DNA of 64,000 bases from Planctomycetota bacterium (GCA_027621295.1 JAQCBR010000004.1:1-64000); one strand, 5' to 3'; counted from the first letter of the stretch, positions 30,776 to 40,998 are shown. The notes: generated by a model not told the origin, from the letters alone. Numbers and translations are program-made.

Positions 30776-31959
30776 CAGGACTCCATCTCGAGGGTCAGGG
30801 CGACGGCGTTGCCGCCACCGAGGCAGAGCCCGGCGAGGCCGCGGGTCAGGCCGCGGTCGCGCAGGGCGTGGATCAGTGTGGTCAGCACGCGGGCGCCGGA
30901 CGCGCCGATGGGGTGTCCGAGGGCGACGGCGCCGCCGTGGACGTTCAGCTTGGCCGGGTCGAGCTCGAGCGTGCGCGTCAGCGCGACCGCCTGCACCGAG
31001 AACGCCTCGTTGAGCTCGATCAGGTCGTAGTCCTGGGCGCGCAAGCCGGTCAGCGCGCAGACCTTCTGGACCGCGATCTCGGGGGCCATCATCACCCATT
31101 CGGGAGCCATGCCGCCGGTCGCATAGCCGGTGATCGTCGCGATCGGGCTCACGCCGCGGGCCTTGGCCTCGTCGGAGTCCATGACGACCAGCGCCGACGC
31201 GCCGTCGTTGATCGTCGAAGCGTTGCCGGCGGTGACGGTGCCGTCCTTCTGGAACGCCGGGCGCAGCTTCGCGAGCGAATCCGCGGTCGTGTCGGCGCGC
31301 GGCCCCTCGTCCTTGGAGAAGACCGTCACGTCGCCCTTGCGGCCGCGGATCTCGACCGGGAAGCGCTCGGCGTCGAACTTGCCGGCGTCCTCGGCGGCAC
31401 AGGCCTTGGCTTGGCTGCCGGCTGCGTAGGCGTCCTGCTCCTCACGGGTGATCCCGTACTTCTCGGCGACGAGCTCCGCCGTCCGCCCCATGTGGAAGTC
31501 GTTGTAAACGTCCCACAGACCGTCGGCGATCATCCCGTCCAGCAGCTGGCCGTGGCCGAGCCGCTGCCCGCCGCGGGCGCTCGGCAGGTAGTAGGGCGCG
31601 TTGGTCATCGACTCCATGCCGCCCGCGACCGCGACCTTCAGGTCGCCCGCCTTGATCGCCTGGGCCGCGAGCATCACGGACTTCAGGCCCGACCCGCAGA
31701 CCTTGTTGACGGTGAACGCGCCGACCGCGTCCGGGATGCCGGCCCCGCGGAGCGCCTGGCGGGCCGGGTTCTGGCCGACGTTGGCCTGGAGCACACAGCC
31801 CATGATCACCTCGTCGACCGCGTCGCCCGGCAAGCCGGCACGGCGCAGCGCCTCGGCGACCGCGAGCGCACCGAGTTCCGGCGCCTTGAAAGGAGCCAGC
31901 GAACCCTGGAAGCGCCCGATCGGAGTGCGGCAGGCGGAGACGATGACTGGACGACCCAT
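30775..31959 (-). CDS. atoB: Acetyl-CoA acetyltransferase (thiolase)
   Basis: A 394-aa thiolase catalysing the reversible condensation or cleavage of acetoacetyl-CoA. The acyl-accepting Cys is in [12 protein letters not shown] (near residue 90), the catalytic His is in [14 protein letters not shown] (near residue 350), and the second Cys in [12 protein letters not shown] near the C-terminus. [15 protein letters not shown] at 31959 is the classical thiolase start; the frame is open further upstream but without homology. First gene of the eight-gene minus-strand run ending at the EamA transporter. Confidence 0.95.
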   Translation of the reverse strand: MGRPVIVSACRTPIGRFQGSLAPFKAPELGALAVAEALRRAGLPGDAVDEVIMGCVLQANVGQNPARQALRGAGIPDAVGAFTVNKVCGSGLKSVMLAAQAIKAGDLKVAVAGGMESMTNAPYYLPSARGGQRLGHGQLLDGMIADGLWDVYNDFHMGRTAELVAEKYGITREEQDAYAAGSQAKACAAEDAGKFDAERFPVEIRGRKGDVTVFSKDEGPRADTTADSLAKLRPAFQKDGTVTAGNASTINDGASALVVMDSDEAKARGVSPIATITGYATGGMAPEWVMMAPEIAVQKVCALTGLRAQDYDLIELNEAFSVQAVALTRTLELDPAKLNVHGGAVALGHPIGASGARVLTTLIHALRDRGLTRGLAGLCLGGGNAVALTLEMES

Positions 31960-32158
31960 GGGCTCTCTCTTGGTTTCGAAGGGACCTGCCCCTCCCGGAA
32001 GGGGGCCAGACGCCGGGCCCGGGGGGAGTTTTTCGGTCTGCGAAGAGCCCTGCATTCTCGAACGCGCCTCCGGGGGATTCAAACCCGGTGCCCCAATGCG
32101 GGTCCGCGGACCGCGTAGCGCTTTCCCCGTGGGGCTGCCCCCCTATCATCCCCCGCCC

Positions 32159-34846
32159 ATGATCCGCCTGCTGACCACCCTGCTGGCCGCCCTCTGGCTG
32201 GCCCAGACCGGCTTCGCCCAAGAGGGCGATGCCGAGTCGAAGGTCTCTCTCCGCGCCGCGTTCGTGCCGACGACCGCGAAGCCAGGGGAGGAGGTCCTGC
32301 TCCGCATCACCCTCGGGATCGCCGATGGCTGGCACCTCTACGGCAGGGACGAGGAGATCGGCGCGCCGCCGAGCCTGACGGTGAAGGAAGCGGCCGGGCT
32401 CGAGGCCGTGGGGCCGACCTCGGTGCCGCTCGGGGAACCGCACGAGACGGCCGGCATCCTCAGCTACTGGGTCACAGGGACCGCGGTCGTCGAGCAGAAG
32501 TTCCGCGTGCCCGCGGCCGCGGCGGGGACGCTCGCACTCGAGGGCGTCGTCGACTTCATGGTCTGCGACGAGTCGACGTGCCTGCCGCCCGAGACCCGAG
32601 CGTTCCGGACGGAGCTCACGGTCCAGGGTGCGGAGAAGCCGAAGGCCACGATCCCGACGCCCACCGCGGACCAGAAGGTCACGTTCGGAGCGCGCATCGA
32701 GCCGGCAGACGTGGCGCCGGGCGGGGAGGCCGAGCTCGTCGTCGACCTCAGGATCTTCCCGGGCTGGCACGTCTACGGCGCCCTCGAGGAGGTCGGCATC
32801 CCGACGTCGCTGAGCCTGACCGGCAGCGCGGTCGAGAAGGTCGGTGCCGCGAGCGTCCCGGACGGCAACCGCCACGATGCGGGCGGCTTCGAGAGCTACT
32901 GGGTCGAGGGCGAGATGGAGATCCGCCAGCGGTTCCGCGTGCCCGCCGACGCGCAGCCCGGCGCCCTCGCGGTCGGGTTCACCGTCGACTACATGACCTG
33001 CGACGAGGCCAGCTGCGACCCGCCGGGACAGCTGGTCGGCGAGGCGACGTTCACGGTCGCCGCGAGGTCGGTCCCCATGATCGGCATCGGAGGTGCGATG
33101 GGAATCGCCACTCCGACGCAGGACCCGTTCGGGTTCGGCGATCCCGCGCCGAAGTTCGAGGCCCGGTTCGAGCCCGAGCGGAGCCGCGCCGGCGAGACCG
33201 TCGACCTCGTGGTCCGCGTCTCGGTCCCCGACGGCTGGCACGTCTACGGGGCGCGGGACGAGAACCCGATCAAGGTCAGCTCGTCGGGCAGCCTCGAGGC
33301 TGAAGGCCCGAACCGCCTCCCGGACGGCAAGCTGCACGACACGGCAGGACTCGAGAACTACTGGCTGACCGGCGAGTTCGAGATCCGCCAGGCCTACCGG
33401 GTCCCCAGCGACGCGAAGGAGGGCGCGCAGGCCGTCCCGTTCGCCGTCGACTACCTGCTCTGCGACGAGTCGACGTGCCTGCCCCCCGCGTCCGAGATGC
33501 TCGAACTCGACCTCGTCGTCGAGGCGGGGCCCGCGCGCTCCGAGTACGGGGGCGTCGGCGGCGAGGAGGGCGGCTGGCTGGCGTTGCTCCTGGGCGCCGT
33601 CGCAGCGGGTCTGTTCGCACTGCTGATGCCGTGCACCTACCCGATGATCCCGCTGACGATCTCGATGTTCACGAAGCAGGCCGAGGCGCGCAGTGGGAAG
33701 GTCCTGCCGGTCTCGCTGACCTACGGTGCCGGGATCGTGCTGAGCTTCGTGCTGATCGGTGAGCTCGTCGGGCCGCGGATCGTCCCGTTCGCGACGCACC
33801 CGGTGACCAACGGCGTGATCGCGGTCGCGTTCCTGTTCTTCGCGATGTCGCTGTTCGGCTTCATCACGCTCGAGCCGCCGCGTTTCCTGATGAACGCCGC
33901 CGGCAAGGCGCAGACCAAGGGCGGCTACATCGGCGTTCTGCTGATGGGCGCCACCCTGGTCATCACGTCGTTCACGTGCACCGTGCCGTTCGTCGCGAGC
34001 CTCCTCGCGCTCGCAGCCCAGGGCGGCCACGCGCAGACGATCGTCGGCATGGCGACGTTCGGCCTGACGATGGCGATCCCGTTCGTGATCCTGTCGCTGC
34101 TCCCCTCCCGCGCGCGCGGCATCCCGCGCGCCGGCGAGTGGATGAACCAGCTCAAGGTCTTCATGGGCTTCGTCGAGCTGGCGGCCGCGCTGAAGTTCGT
34201 CAGCAACGTCGACGTGGTCCTCAACGACGGCCCGCTGTGGCTGAGTCGGACGACGTTCCTCTGGTCGTGGGCCGGGATCTTCGCCGCCGCGACCGCCTAC
34301 CTCGGGCGGTCCTACCTCGCCGCCCACGGCCGACGGACCTGGAAGAGCGCCGCCGGCACGCTCGCGACCCTCGCGCTGGCCGCGTGGTGCGGATTCGGCG
34401 CGACGGGCCAGGATCTCGACCCGGTCCTCACCGCGATCGCCCCGCCCAACTCGAAGACCGAGTCCAAGGCCACCCACACGATCGTCAAGGACGACTACCA
34501 GCTCGCGCTCGACACGGCCAAGTCCGCGGGGCAGCTCGTGTTCGTGAACTTCACCGGCTTCACTTGAGTGAACTGCCGCGTAATGGAAGAGCAAGTCTTC
34601 CCGAGCCCGGCGGTCGCCGAGCTCCTGACCAACGGATACGTCGAAGCCCGCATCCACACCGACCACCGCGAGCTCGGCGAGCAGAACCGGACGCTCCAGA
34701 AGGACATGGTCGGATTCGTCTCCGCGCCCTACTACCTGATCGTCGACCCGGCGACCGGGAAGAAGCTCGCGGAGCACAAGCTCGAGGGCGTCTCCGACGG
34801 CTGGGACCAGATCCGCGACAAGTTCGCGGCGTTCCTGCGCCGATAG
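32159..34846 (+). CDS. dsbD: DsbD-like thiol:disulfide interchange selenoprotein (UVNC active site)
   Basis: One 895-residue frame interrupted only by a TGA at 34565..34567 (residue 803). Order: signal peptide (1-20); three tandem DsbD-alpha-like domains (about 25-165, 170-315, 335-465), each with a WH(L/V)YG start and a CDExxC pair; an eight-helix DsbD-beta/CcdA-type membrane domain with Cys in LMPCTYPM (near 492) and SFTCTVPF (near 607); a C-terminal thioredoxin domain. There the text reads FVNFTGFT-TGA-VNCRVMEE, where relatives have FTGxTCxNCR. The TGA thus replaces the first redox Cys, and Cys806 remains. A stem-loop at 34585..34601 fits a bacterial SECIS. Conventional calling would end the gene at 34567 and lose the thioredoxin domain. 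Role: passing electrons from the cytoplasm to envelope thiol proteins. Confidence 0.9.
34585..34601 (+). promoter_or_regulatory. Putative bacterial SECIS element of the DsbD-like gene
   Basis: Perfect 6-bp stem GGAAGA/TCTTCC closing a GCAAG loop, 17 nt after the TGA; the loop begins 23 nt after it, with G first. This matches the known bacterial SECIS layout (stem-loop shortly downstream of UGA, G in the first two loop positions). The segment uses rarer codons (GTA, CAA) for this GC-rich genome, as if RNA structure were selected. Confidence 0.75.
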
Positions 34847-34914
34847 CACCGGTTTCCGTATCATTCGCCGCGCCTCGGAGCGGGTGGCTCGACGCTGCCC
34901 GCTCCCCGCAGCCC

Positions 34915-37017
34915 ATGGACGAAACCGCAGCCAACCCGCTCCTCGCCGCCCCCCACACGCCGCCCGCGTTCGACCGGATCGACGCGAGCCACGTCGAGCC
35001 GGCGATCCGCGGCCTCGTCGACGAGCTGACGAGCGGCCTCCGCGCCCTCGAGTCCTCGGTCGAGCCGACCTGGAGCGGACTCGTCGAACCCCTCGAGCGG
35101 CTGGTCGAACCGCTGCGGCTCGCCTGGGGGCACGTCACGCACCTGATGTCGGTCCTGAACGCCGACGCGCTCCGCGCCGCCCACGAAGCCGTGCAGCCGG
35201 CGGTGGTCGAGGTCTTCCTGGCGCTCGGTCAGAGCAGGCCGCTCTACGACGCCGCCAAGGAGCTCTGCGCACGCGCCGACGCCGAAGGCCTCGACAACGC
35301 GCAGCGGCGGATCATCACGAAGATGGTCCGCGACGCGGAGCTGTCGGGGGTGGGCCTGGACGGCGCCGAGAAGGAGCGGTTCCAGGCGATCCAGCGCGAG
35401 CTCGCCGAGCTGTCGACCGCGTTCTCGAACAGCGTGCTCGACTCGACGAAGGCGTTCGGCCTCACGCTGCGGACGAAGGACGACGTCGACGGCCTCCCGC
35501 AGAGCCTGCTCCAGCTCGCCGCCCAGGCCGCGGTCGACGCGGGTGACGCCGAGACCGCCGACGCCGAGAACGGTCCGTGGCGGATCACGCTCGACTACCC
35601 GAGCTTCGGCCCGTTCCTCCAGCACAGCCGGAGCCGCGCGCACCGCGAGTCGGTCTACCGCGCGTACATCTCCCGTGCGAGCGAGGGCGACCACGACAAC
35701 GGCCCGCGGATCGAACGCATCCTCGCGCTGCGCCGCGAGAAGGCGGCTCTGCTCGGCTTCGCCTCGTTCGCCGACCTCAGCCTCGCGTCCAAGATGGCGC
35801 CCGACGTCGCGGGCGTCCGCCAGCTCCTCGACGAACTCCGTGAGAAGGCGTGGCCGGCTGCGCAGCGGGACTTCGCGGACCTGACCGCGTTCGCGCACGG
35901 ACACGGGCACGAGGGTGATCTGAGGCACTGGGACGTCGCGTTCTGGGCCGAGCGGCTCCGCGAGGAACGCTTCGACCTCCGCGACGAGGAGCTGCGCCCC
36001 TACTTCCCGCTCGAGCGCGTGCTCCACGGGCTGTTCGCGCTCGCCGAGCGGCTGTTCGACGTCCGCGTCGTCGCAGCCGACGGCGACGTGCCGGTCTGGC
36101 ACAAGGACGTCCGCTACTTCCGCATCCTCGGCGCCGACGGCGCGCCGCGCGCTGCGTTCTACCTCGACCCCTACTCGCGTCCCGCCGAGAAGCGCGGCGG
36201 CGCTTGGATGGACGAGTGCCACGCGCGGAGCCGGCTGTTCGCCGCGCCCGGACAGGGCGTCCGCCTCCCGGTCGCGCACCTGATCTGCAACGGCACGCCG
36301 CCGGTCGGCGCGATCCCGTCGCGGATGACGTTCCGCGAGGTCGAGACGCTGTTCCACGAGTTCGGCCACGGCCTCCAGCACATGCTGACGACGGTCGACC
36401 ACGAGTCGGCCGCCGGCATCAGCGGCGTCGAGTGGGACGCGGTCGAGCTGCCGAGCCAGTTCATGGAGAACTGGTGCTACCACGAGCCGACGCTGATCGG
36501 ACTGACCGGGCACTACGAGACCGGCGAGCCGCTGCCGCGCGCGATGTTCGAGAAGATCGTCGCAGCCAGGACGTTCCGCGCCAGCAGCGACACGCTCAGG
36601 CAGCTGCACTTCGGCTACCTCGACCTCGCGCTGCACCACGAGTTCGAGCCGGGTGGCGACGAGTCGATCGTCGAGCTCCAGCGCCGGATCGGAGCCACGA
36701 CCGCGGTCCTGCCGCCGCTGGCCGAGGATCGCTTCCTCTGCTCGTTCGGCCACATCTTTGCCGGCGGCTACGCGGCCGGGTACTACTCGTACAAGTGGGC
36801 CGAGGTGCTGAGCGCCGACGCGTTCGCGGCGTTCGAGGAGGCTGGGCTGGCCGACGAGGCTGCGGTCCGCGAGACCGGGCACAGGTTCCGCGACACCGTG
36901 CTCGCGCTCGGCGGGAGCGAACACCCGATGGACGTGTTCCGCGCGTTCCGAGGACGGGAGCCGAGCACCGAGGCGCTCCTCGCGCACACGGGGCTCCTGA
37001 ACCTCGAGGAGCGGTGA
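34915..37017 (+). CDS. prlC: M3-family oligopeptidase (oligopeptidase A-like)
   Basis: A 700-aa zinc metallopeptidase that cleaves short peptides, including signal-peptide fragments, in the cytoplasm. The long N-terminal helical region is typical of the family. The catalytic motif HEFGH (near residues 480-484) is followed by the third zinc ligand Glu in the DAVELPSQFMENW block, and YYSYKWAEVLSADAF near the C-terminus is diagnostic for oligopeptidase A. No signal peptide. The ATG at 34915 was chosen because NPLLAAP lies just behind it, as in relatives. Its stop overlaps the GTG of the next gene. Confidence 0.95.
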   Translation: MDETAANPLLAAPHTPPAFDRIDASHVEPAIRGLVDELTSGLRALESSVEPTWSGLVEPLERLVEPLRLAWGHVTHLMSVLNADALRAAHEAVQPAVVEVFLALGQSRPLYDAAKELCARADAEGLDNAQRRIITKMVRDAELSGVGLDGAEKERFQAIQRELAELSTAFSNSVLDSTKAFGLTLRTKDDVDGLPQSLLQLAAQAAVDAGDAETADAENGPWRITLDYPSFGPFLQHSRSRAHRESVYRAYISRASEGDHDNGPRIERILALRREKAALLGFASFADLSLASKMAPDVAGVRQLLDELREKAWPAAQRDFADLTAFAHGHGHEGDLRHWDVAFWAERLREERFDLRDEELRPYFPLERVLHGLFALAERLFDVRVVAADGDVPVWHKDVRYFRILGADGAPRAAFYLDPYSRPAEKRGGAWMDECHARSRLFAAPGQGVRLPVAHLICNGTPPVGAIPSRMTFREVETLFHEFGHGLQHMLTTVDHESAAGISGVEWDAVELPSQFMENWCYHEPTLIGLTGHYETGEPLPRAMFEKIVAARTFRASSDTLRQLHFGYLDLALHHEFEPGGDESIVELQRRIGATTAVLPPLAEDRFLCSFGHIFAGGYAAGYYSYKWAEVLSADAFAAFEEAGLADEAAVRETGHRFRDTVLALGGSEHPMDVFRAFRGREPSTEALLAHTGLLNLEER

Positions 37018-38564
37018 GCCCGTCGGCGGCCAGCCCGCGCGCAGCGCGCCGTCTCCGGGCGGCCGCGGCCGGCGTGGTGCTCGCCCTCGTCACCTTCGAA
37101 CTGGCGCTGCAGGTCGGCGCGTTCGCGCTCTTCCACACCGCGCGACGCGACGGGTCTACCGCCGCAGACGGACGCGAAGTCGTGCTCTGCGTCGGCGACT
37201 CGTTCACGTTCGGACTCGGCTCGTCCGACCCGGAACACGCCTACCCAGCCACGATGCAGCGCGTGCTCGACGCCGGCGAGGCGGCGCGCTTCCGGGTCGT
37301 CAACGGCGGCCGACCGGGCAGGTCTTCCGCCGACGTGCTGCGCCGCCTGCCGTCGCAGCTCGCCGAGCACCGCCCGTCGCACGTCGTCGTGCTCGCCGGC
37401 TACAACGACCGCTTCCAGCGACCGGACTCCGTCGAGCGGTCCTCGCTCGACGCGGAGGCCGAAGAGGCGTTCCCGATCCGTGTTCGGACCATCGAGCTGC
37501 TGCAACGGCTCGCATCTGCGATCCGCGGTGACGGCCCGGGAGCCCCGCCCCCCGAGAGCGATCTCCACGGTGCGTGGCTCGCAACCGGCGGCCAGGGACT
37601 CAGGGTCCGCTTCTCGGCCGACGGCAGCTGCGTGGTCGCGGGCATCGAGACGACGTTCACGGTCGACGGCGACGTCGTGACGCTCGGCGCGGACGAGCCC
37701 AGGGTCGAGCTGCGTTTCGCCCGCAGCGGCACGAACCTGCTTCTCCGCGGGCCGTCCCTTCCCGGCGGATCGGTCGAGTTCGCCCCGGAGACCGGCAGCG
37801 CGGACGCAGGCCTCGCGCTCGTCGGGCGGCGCCTGATCGAGGCCAACGCCGACCAGCCTCCGATGTCGTTGGCCGATGTGCTCGCCGCCTGCGAGGAGTT
37901 CGCCGAACATCCCGAGGAGTCGACGCTCTGGTGGCGGACGACTGCAGCCGCGGGCACGGGCGTCGGCCGCGATGCGGTGCTGACAGCAGTCGAGCGCGCG
38001 CTCGCGGCGCTGCCGCGCACCGACCCGTGGCGCGCCGGTCTCTGGCGAATCCGCGCGCTCCTGATCCAGCCGTCCGACCCGGACGGCGCACTGGGCGCGG
38101 TCCTCGCCGCAGCTCTCGTCGACGGGCACGACGAGACCGTCACCGCGTATCTCGATGCTCACGGCGGCGCCGACGTCCGCGCGACCTTCGAACGGGGCGT
38201 CGCCCGCATCCCCGCCGACGAGCGGGATGCGGAGCGGCTCGAGCGGATGTTCACCCGCGCCTCCGGCTCCGCGGACCGTGTGGCTTCGGTGCTCGCCGGT
38301 CACCTCGTGGACATGGCCTCGATCTGCGCCGAAGCAGGCGCGCAGCTCGTGGTCGCGACCTACCCGACGCGAGAACCCGTCGTCGATCGCGGGATCCGCG
38401 AGGGCGCCGAACGGGCGTCCGCGACGCTGGCCGACGTCGCGGCGGCGTTCGACCGCGCGATGGCCACGCCGGGCGCCGACCTCTTCGTCCGCGACGGGCA
38501 CTGCAACGACGAGGGCTACGCGCTCGTCGCCGAGACGATCGGCAGCGTCCTGCTCAGTCGCTGA
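37014..38564 (+). CDS. Membrane-anchored SGNH/GDSL hydrolase-like protein
   Basis: A 516-aa protein translated from a GTG that overlaps the preceding stop (GTGA). One transmembrane or signal segment lies at about residues 15-40. The esterase core follows: GDSFTFG with nucleophile Ser63, a Gly/Asn block (VNGGRPG, then LAGYND), and the C-terminal RDGHCNDEGYAL with the catalytic Asp and His. Between them a large insertion (about residues 170-420) includes an Ig-like or lipocalin-like strand region and a helical region of unknown role. Comparable planctomycete proteins act on acetylated glycans, but the substrate here is not known. Confidence 0.8.
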   Translation: MSPSAASPRAARRLRAAAAGVVLALVTFELALQVGAFALFHTARRDGSTAADGREVVLCVGDSFTFGLGSSDPEHAYPATMQRVLDAGEAARFRVVNGGRPGRSSADVLRRLPSQLAEHRPSHVVVLAGYNDRFQRPDSVERSSLDAEAEEAFPIRVRTIELLQRLASAIRGDGPGAPPPESDLHGAWLATGGQGLRVRFSADGSCVVAGIETTFTVDGDVVTLGADEPRVELRFARSGTNLLLRGPSLPGGSVEFAPETGSADAGLALVGRRLIEANADQPPMSLADVLAACEEFAEHPEESTLWWRTTAAAGTGVGRDAVLTAVERALAALPRTDPWRAGLWRIRALLIQPSDPDGALGAVLAAALVDGHDETVTAYLDAHGGADVRATFERGVARIPADERDAERLERMFTRASGSADRVASVLAGHLVDMASICAEAGAQLVVATYPTREPVVDRGIREGAERASATLADVAAAFDRAMATPGADLFVRDGHCNDEGYALVAETIGSVLLSR

Positions 38565-39204
38565 CGCCCGAAGCCGGACGGCGAAGCACGACGAGCACAT
38601 TGTTGTTCGGCATGTCGACGACCTCGACGAGCCGGAGCGGGCGGGCCGCATCCAGGACCGCGTCGAGGTGCCGCACGCCGAGCCCGGGATCACACTCCCT
38701 CAGCCGCTCGTCGAACGCGAGGTTGCTCGGCTCCGGTTCCCGACCGCTGCGGAACATCGCGCCGTAGACGCAGCACACTCCGCCGTCGCGCAGGACGCGC
38801 GATGCGCCCTCGAGGAACGCCACGCAGGCGGACCAGGGCGCGATGTGCAGGAAGTTGATCGCGAGGACCGCATCGAAGGGGCCCGCGGGCCAGGGGTCTC
38901 GTTCGACGTCGAGCGCGCGAGGCTCGGCGAGGTTCGCGATTCCTGCGTGCCGACGCCAGGCGACGCAGCTCGCCAGACCCTCGGGGTCACGCTCGGTCGG
39001 CGCGAAGCGCAGTCCGGGCAGCGCCTGCGCGAAGTGGACCGCGTGTTCGCCGGTCCCACTCGCGATCTCCAGAACGGCTCCCGTGGCGGGCAGCCGTGGC
39101 CGTAGCGCGTCGAGGATGTCCTGCCGGTTGCGTGCAGCCGACGGCGAGGAGCGGCGATCGTCCTCACCGCGTGCCGTCTCCTCGAGTCTTACGGGAATCG
39201 CCAT
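38554..39204 (-). CDS. DUF938 class I SAM-dependent methyltransferase
   Basis: A 216-aa protein of the DUF938 family. It shows the typical start with RNRQDILDAL, the SAM-binding loop LEIASGTGEHAVHFA, the FAPTERDPEG acidic second motif and the AINFLHIAPW block. The family's target molecule is not established. The start at 39204 gives the canonical N-terminus; the longer frame upstream overlaps the next gene. Its 3' end overlaps the convergent SGNH hydrolase gene by 11 bp. Confidence 0.88.
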   Translation of the reverse strand: MAIPVRLEETARGEDDRRSSPSAARNRQDILDALRPRLPATGAVLEIASGTGEHAVHFAQALPGLRFAPTERDPEGLASCVAWRRHAGIANLAEPRALDVERDPWPAGPFDAVLAINFLHIAPWSACVAFLEGASRVLRDGGVCCVYGAMFRSGREPEPSNLAFDERLRECDPGLGVRHLDAVLDAARPLRLVEVVDMPNNNVLVVLRRPASGVSD

Positions 39205-39212
39205 CGCCCACC

Positions 39213-40130
39213 TCAGTCTGCCGCGGACAGGAACGCGTCGCTGCCCCGATGCCAATCGGCCGTCAGCTCCATCCAGAGCGCGAGCCCGGCGAACGCGCCG
39301 AACGGCCGGTAACGCCGCTCGAACCACGCATCCCCGGGAGCCTCGGCACGGCCGAGGATCTCTCGCATCCTCGCGCGACACCAGGAATCGAGCGCGAGAT
39401 CGTCGTAGCGGCCGAGCCCACGCAGCGCGTGGCCGACCGCGTAGGGACCGAATCCCGGCAGCGCGAGCAGGCGGCGCCGGAGTTCGTCGGTCGGCACGCC
39501 CGGATCCTCGAGTCCGGAGACCGAGCGATCATCCGCCGCGAACGCGGCGCTGAGCGCGACGCAGTGACGGGCCCGATAACCAGCCCGCACCTCGTCACGC
39601 CAGAACGACTCCGGCTGCGCGGCGCAGGCCCCGGCGCTCGGGAATCCACGATCACCGGACGGGGCCGCCGAGCCGATCGCATCGACCAGACGCCGCGCCA
39701 TGACCCGCGTCAGCGACCACGAACAGTTGGTCGTGAACAGGATCTTGAGCAGGTCCTCGAAGAGCGTCGCCGACTGCATCAGGTGACCGGCGCGCCGCAC
39801 GGGCACCCAACCCAAGTCGCTGCGGCCGGCACAGACCGCCCAGAACGCCGCGAGGTCGACGTCGAGACGGAGCATCCGACGCAGCCCGACGCGGAGCAGA
39901 TCCTTCTGCGGCTGGCTCCATCCCCCGCCGCGGACTGCGGATACCGACACGGAGCCGTCACCCGCCTGCCCCACGCGGACGTCAGCGCCAACACCGTCGA
40001 TCTCGAGCACGGTGCACAGCCCCGCGCCGTCCAACCGATGCGGGGCCAGATCGACCCATCCGTGCCCGCGGAGCGCGACCGCAAGGTCGTAGGGCCCGGC
40101 CGGCCGAAGCGTCGCGCGCGTCGTCGACAT
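39213..40130 (-). CDS. HhH-GPD superfamily DNA glycosylase-like protein
   Basis: A 305-aa base-excision-repair type protein. The helix-hairpin-helix is LLALPGFGPYAVGHAL (near residue 230), followed by the catalytic Asp in DDLALDSW. An N-terminal AlkA/OGG1-like region carries FEDLLKILFTTNCSWSLTR. No Fe-S cysteines are seen at the C-terminus. Alkyl-adenine or 8-oxoguanine specificity cannot be told. Lies 8 bp upstream of the DUF938 gene in the same direction. Confidence 0.82.
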   Translation of the reverse strand: MSTTRATLRPAGPYDLAVALRGHGWVDLAPHRLDGAGLCTVLEIDGVGADVRVGQAGDGSVSVSAVRGGGWSQPQKDLLRVGLRRMLRLDVDLAAFWAVCAGRSDLGWVPVRRAGHLMQSATLFEDLLKILFTTNCSWSLTRVMARRLVDAIGSAAPSGDRGFPSAGACAAQPESFWRDEVRAGYRARHCVALSAAFAADDRSVSGLEDPGVPTDELRRRLLALPGFGPYAVGHALRGLGRYDDLALDSWCRARMREILGRAEAPGDAWFERRYRPFGAFAGLALWMELTADWHRGSDAFLSAAD

Positions 40131-40168
40131 GCGCGGATCGAAGCGCCGGAGGTGCTCCGGGACCAGCC

Positions 40169-40912
40169 TCAGCCTCGCGGGCTCCGCACGGTCGACAGAC
40201 CCCCGTCGACGCCGAGGACCTGACCGGTGATCCAGCTCTGGGCCGGATCGAGCAGGAACGCGATCGCGCGCGCGACCTCATCTGCGGTGCCGACCCGGCC
40301 GAGCGGGTGCATCGCCTCGGAAGCCTTCCGCGCCGCCGGACTCTGCAGGATCGGCGCGGCGAGCGGGGTCTCGGTCAGCCCCGGCGCGACGACGTTCACC
40401 CGCAGGCCGCGGGTCGAGTAGGTCGCCGCCGCCGACTGCGCGAGGCCGATGACGCCGGCCTTGGCGGCGGCGATCGCCTCGTGGTTGGCCAACCCGTGAC
40501 GGGCGGCGACGGTCGACACCAGGACCACGGAGCCGCCGCCTCGCATCGCCGGCGCGGCCGCCCGCACCACCGCGAAGGCCGAGATCAGGTTCGTGCGCAG
40601 CACGGACTCCAGCTCCTCCGCCGTCGTCCGGTGCGCAGGCTTCAGCAGGATCGAGCCGATGCAGTTGGCGACTCCGTCGATCCTCCCGCAGCGCTCGACC
40701 GCGAACGCGACCGCCGCATCGGCGCCCTCGAACGTCGTCGCATCGACCGCCGGACAGGCGATCGCGCCGGTCTCGGACACGAGCGATGTGAGACGTTCGG
40801 GGTCCCGGCTCGCGGCGACGACCGTCGCTCCAGCGGCACGGAGGGCTCGGACCAGCGCCGAGCCGACTCCGCCCGACGCACCCAGGACGAGGAACACCGG
40901 CGCTTCGGTCAT
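40169..40912 (-). CDS. Short-chain dehydrogenase/reductase with Ile at the catalytic Tyr position
   Basis: A 247-aa Rossmann-fold SDR. The cofactor motif GASGGVGSAL is at about residues 11-20, the catalytic Ser lies in VVLVSTVAA, and the C-terminal TGQVLGVDGG is standard. The active-site YxxxK reads I-A-A-A-K (context NHEAIAAAK), so the catalytic Tyr is replaced while Lys is kept. It may use another acid, belong to a known Tyr-less subgroup, or be non-catalytic. The start at 40912 is the classical SDR start; the longer frame upstream lies antisense to the next gene. Confidence 0.88.
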   Translation of the reverse strand: MTEAPVFLVLGASGGVGSALVRALRAAGATVVAASRDPERLTSLVSETGAIACPAVDATTFEGADAAVAFAVERCGRIDGVANCIGSILLKPAHRTTAEELESVLRTNLISAFAVVRAAAPAMRGGGSVVLVSTVAARHGLANHEAIAAAKAGVIGLAQSAAATYSTRGLRVNVVAPGLTETPLAAPILQSPAARKASEAMHPLGRVGTADEVARAIAFLLDPAQSWITGQVLGVDGGLSTVRSPRG

Positions 40913-40998
40913 GGCGCCGGTTTCGAGGGTCCGCGTGTTCCGGATGCGAACGTGGAATCGCAGGGGATCCGGCGCCTCGCCGCCGCATACTCGCGCTG

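Noticed and set aside
34565-34567. The TGA in the DsbD-like gene as a pseudogene or sequencing error
   Set aside because: The frame is unbroken on both sides, the stop falls exactly on a catalytic Cys, a SECIS-like hairpin follows, and a second gene in the window shows the same pattern.
31442-34864. Very long open frames antisense to real genes, e.g. about 1140 codons opposite the DsbD-like gene and about 1590 codons opposite metH
   Set aside because: GC-rich codon bias removes stop codons from the other frames. The products are Arg/Asp/Val-rich without recognisable domains, while the opposite strand holds clear protein families.
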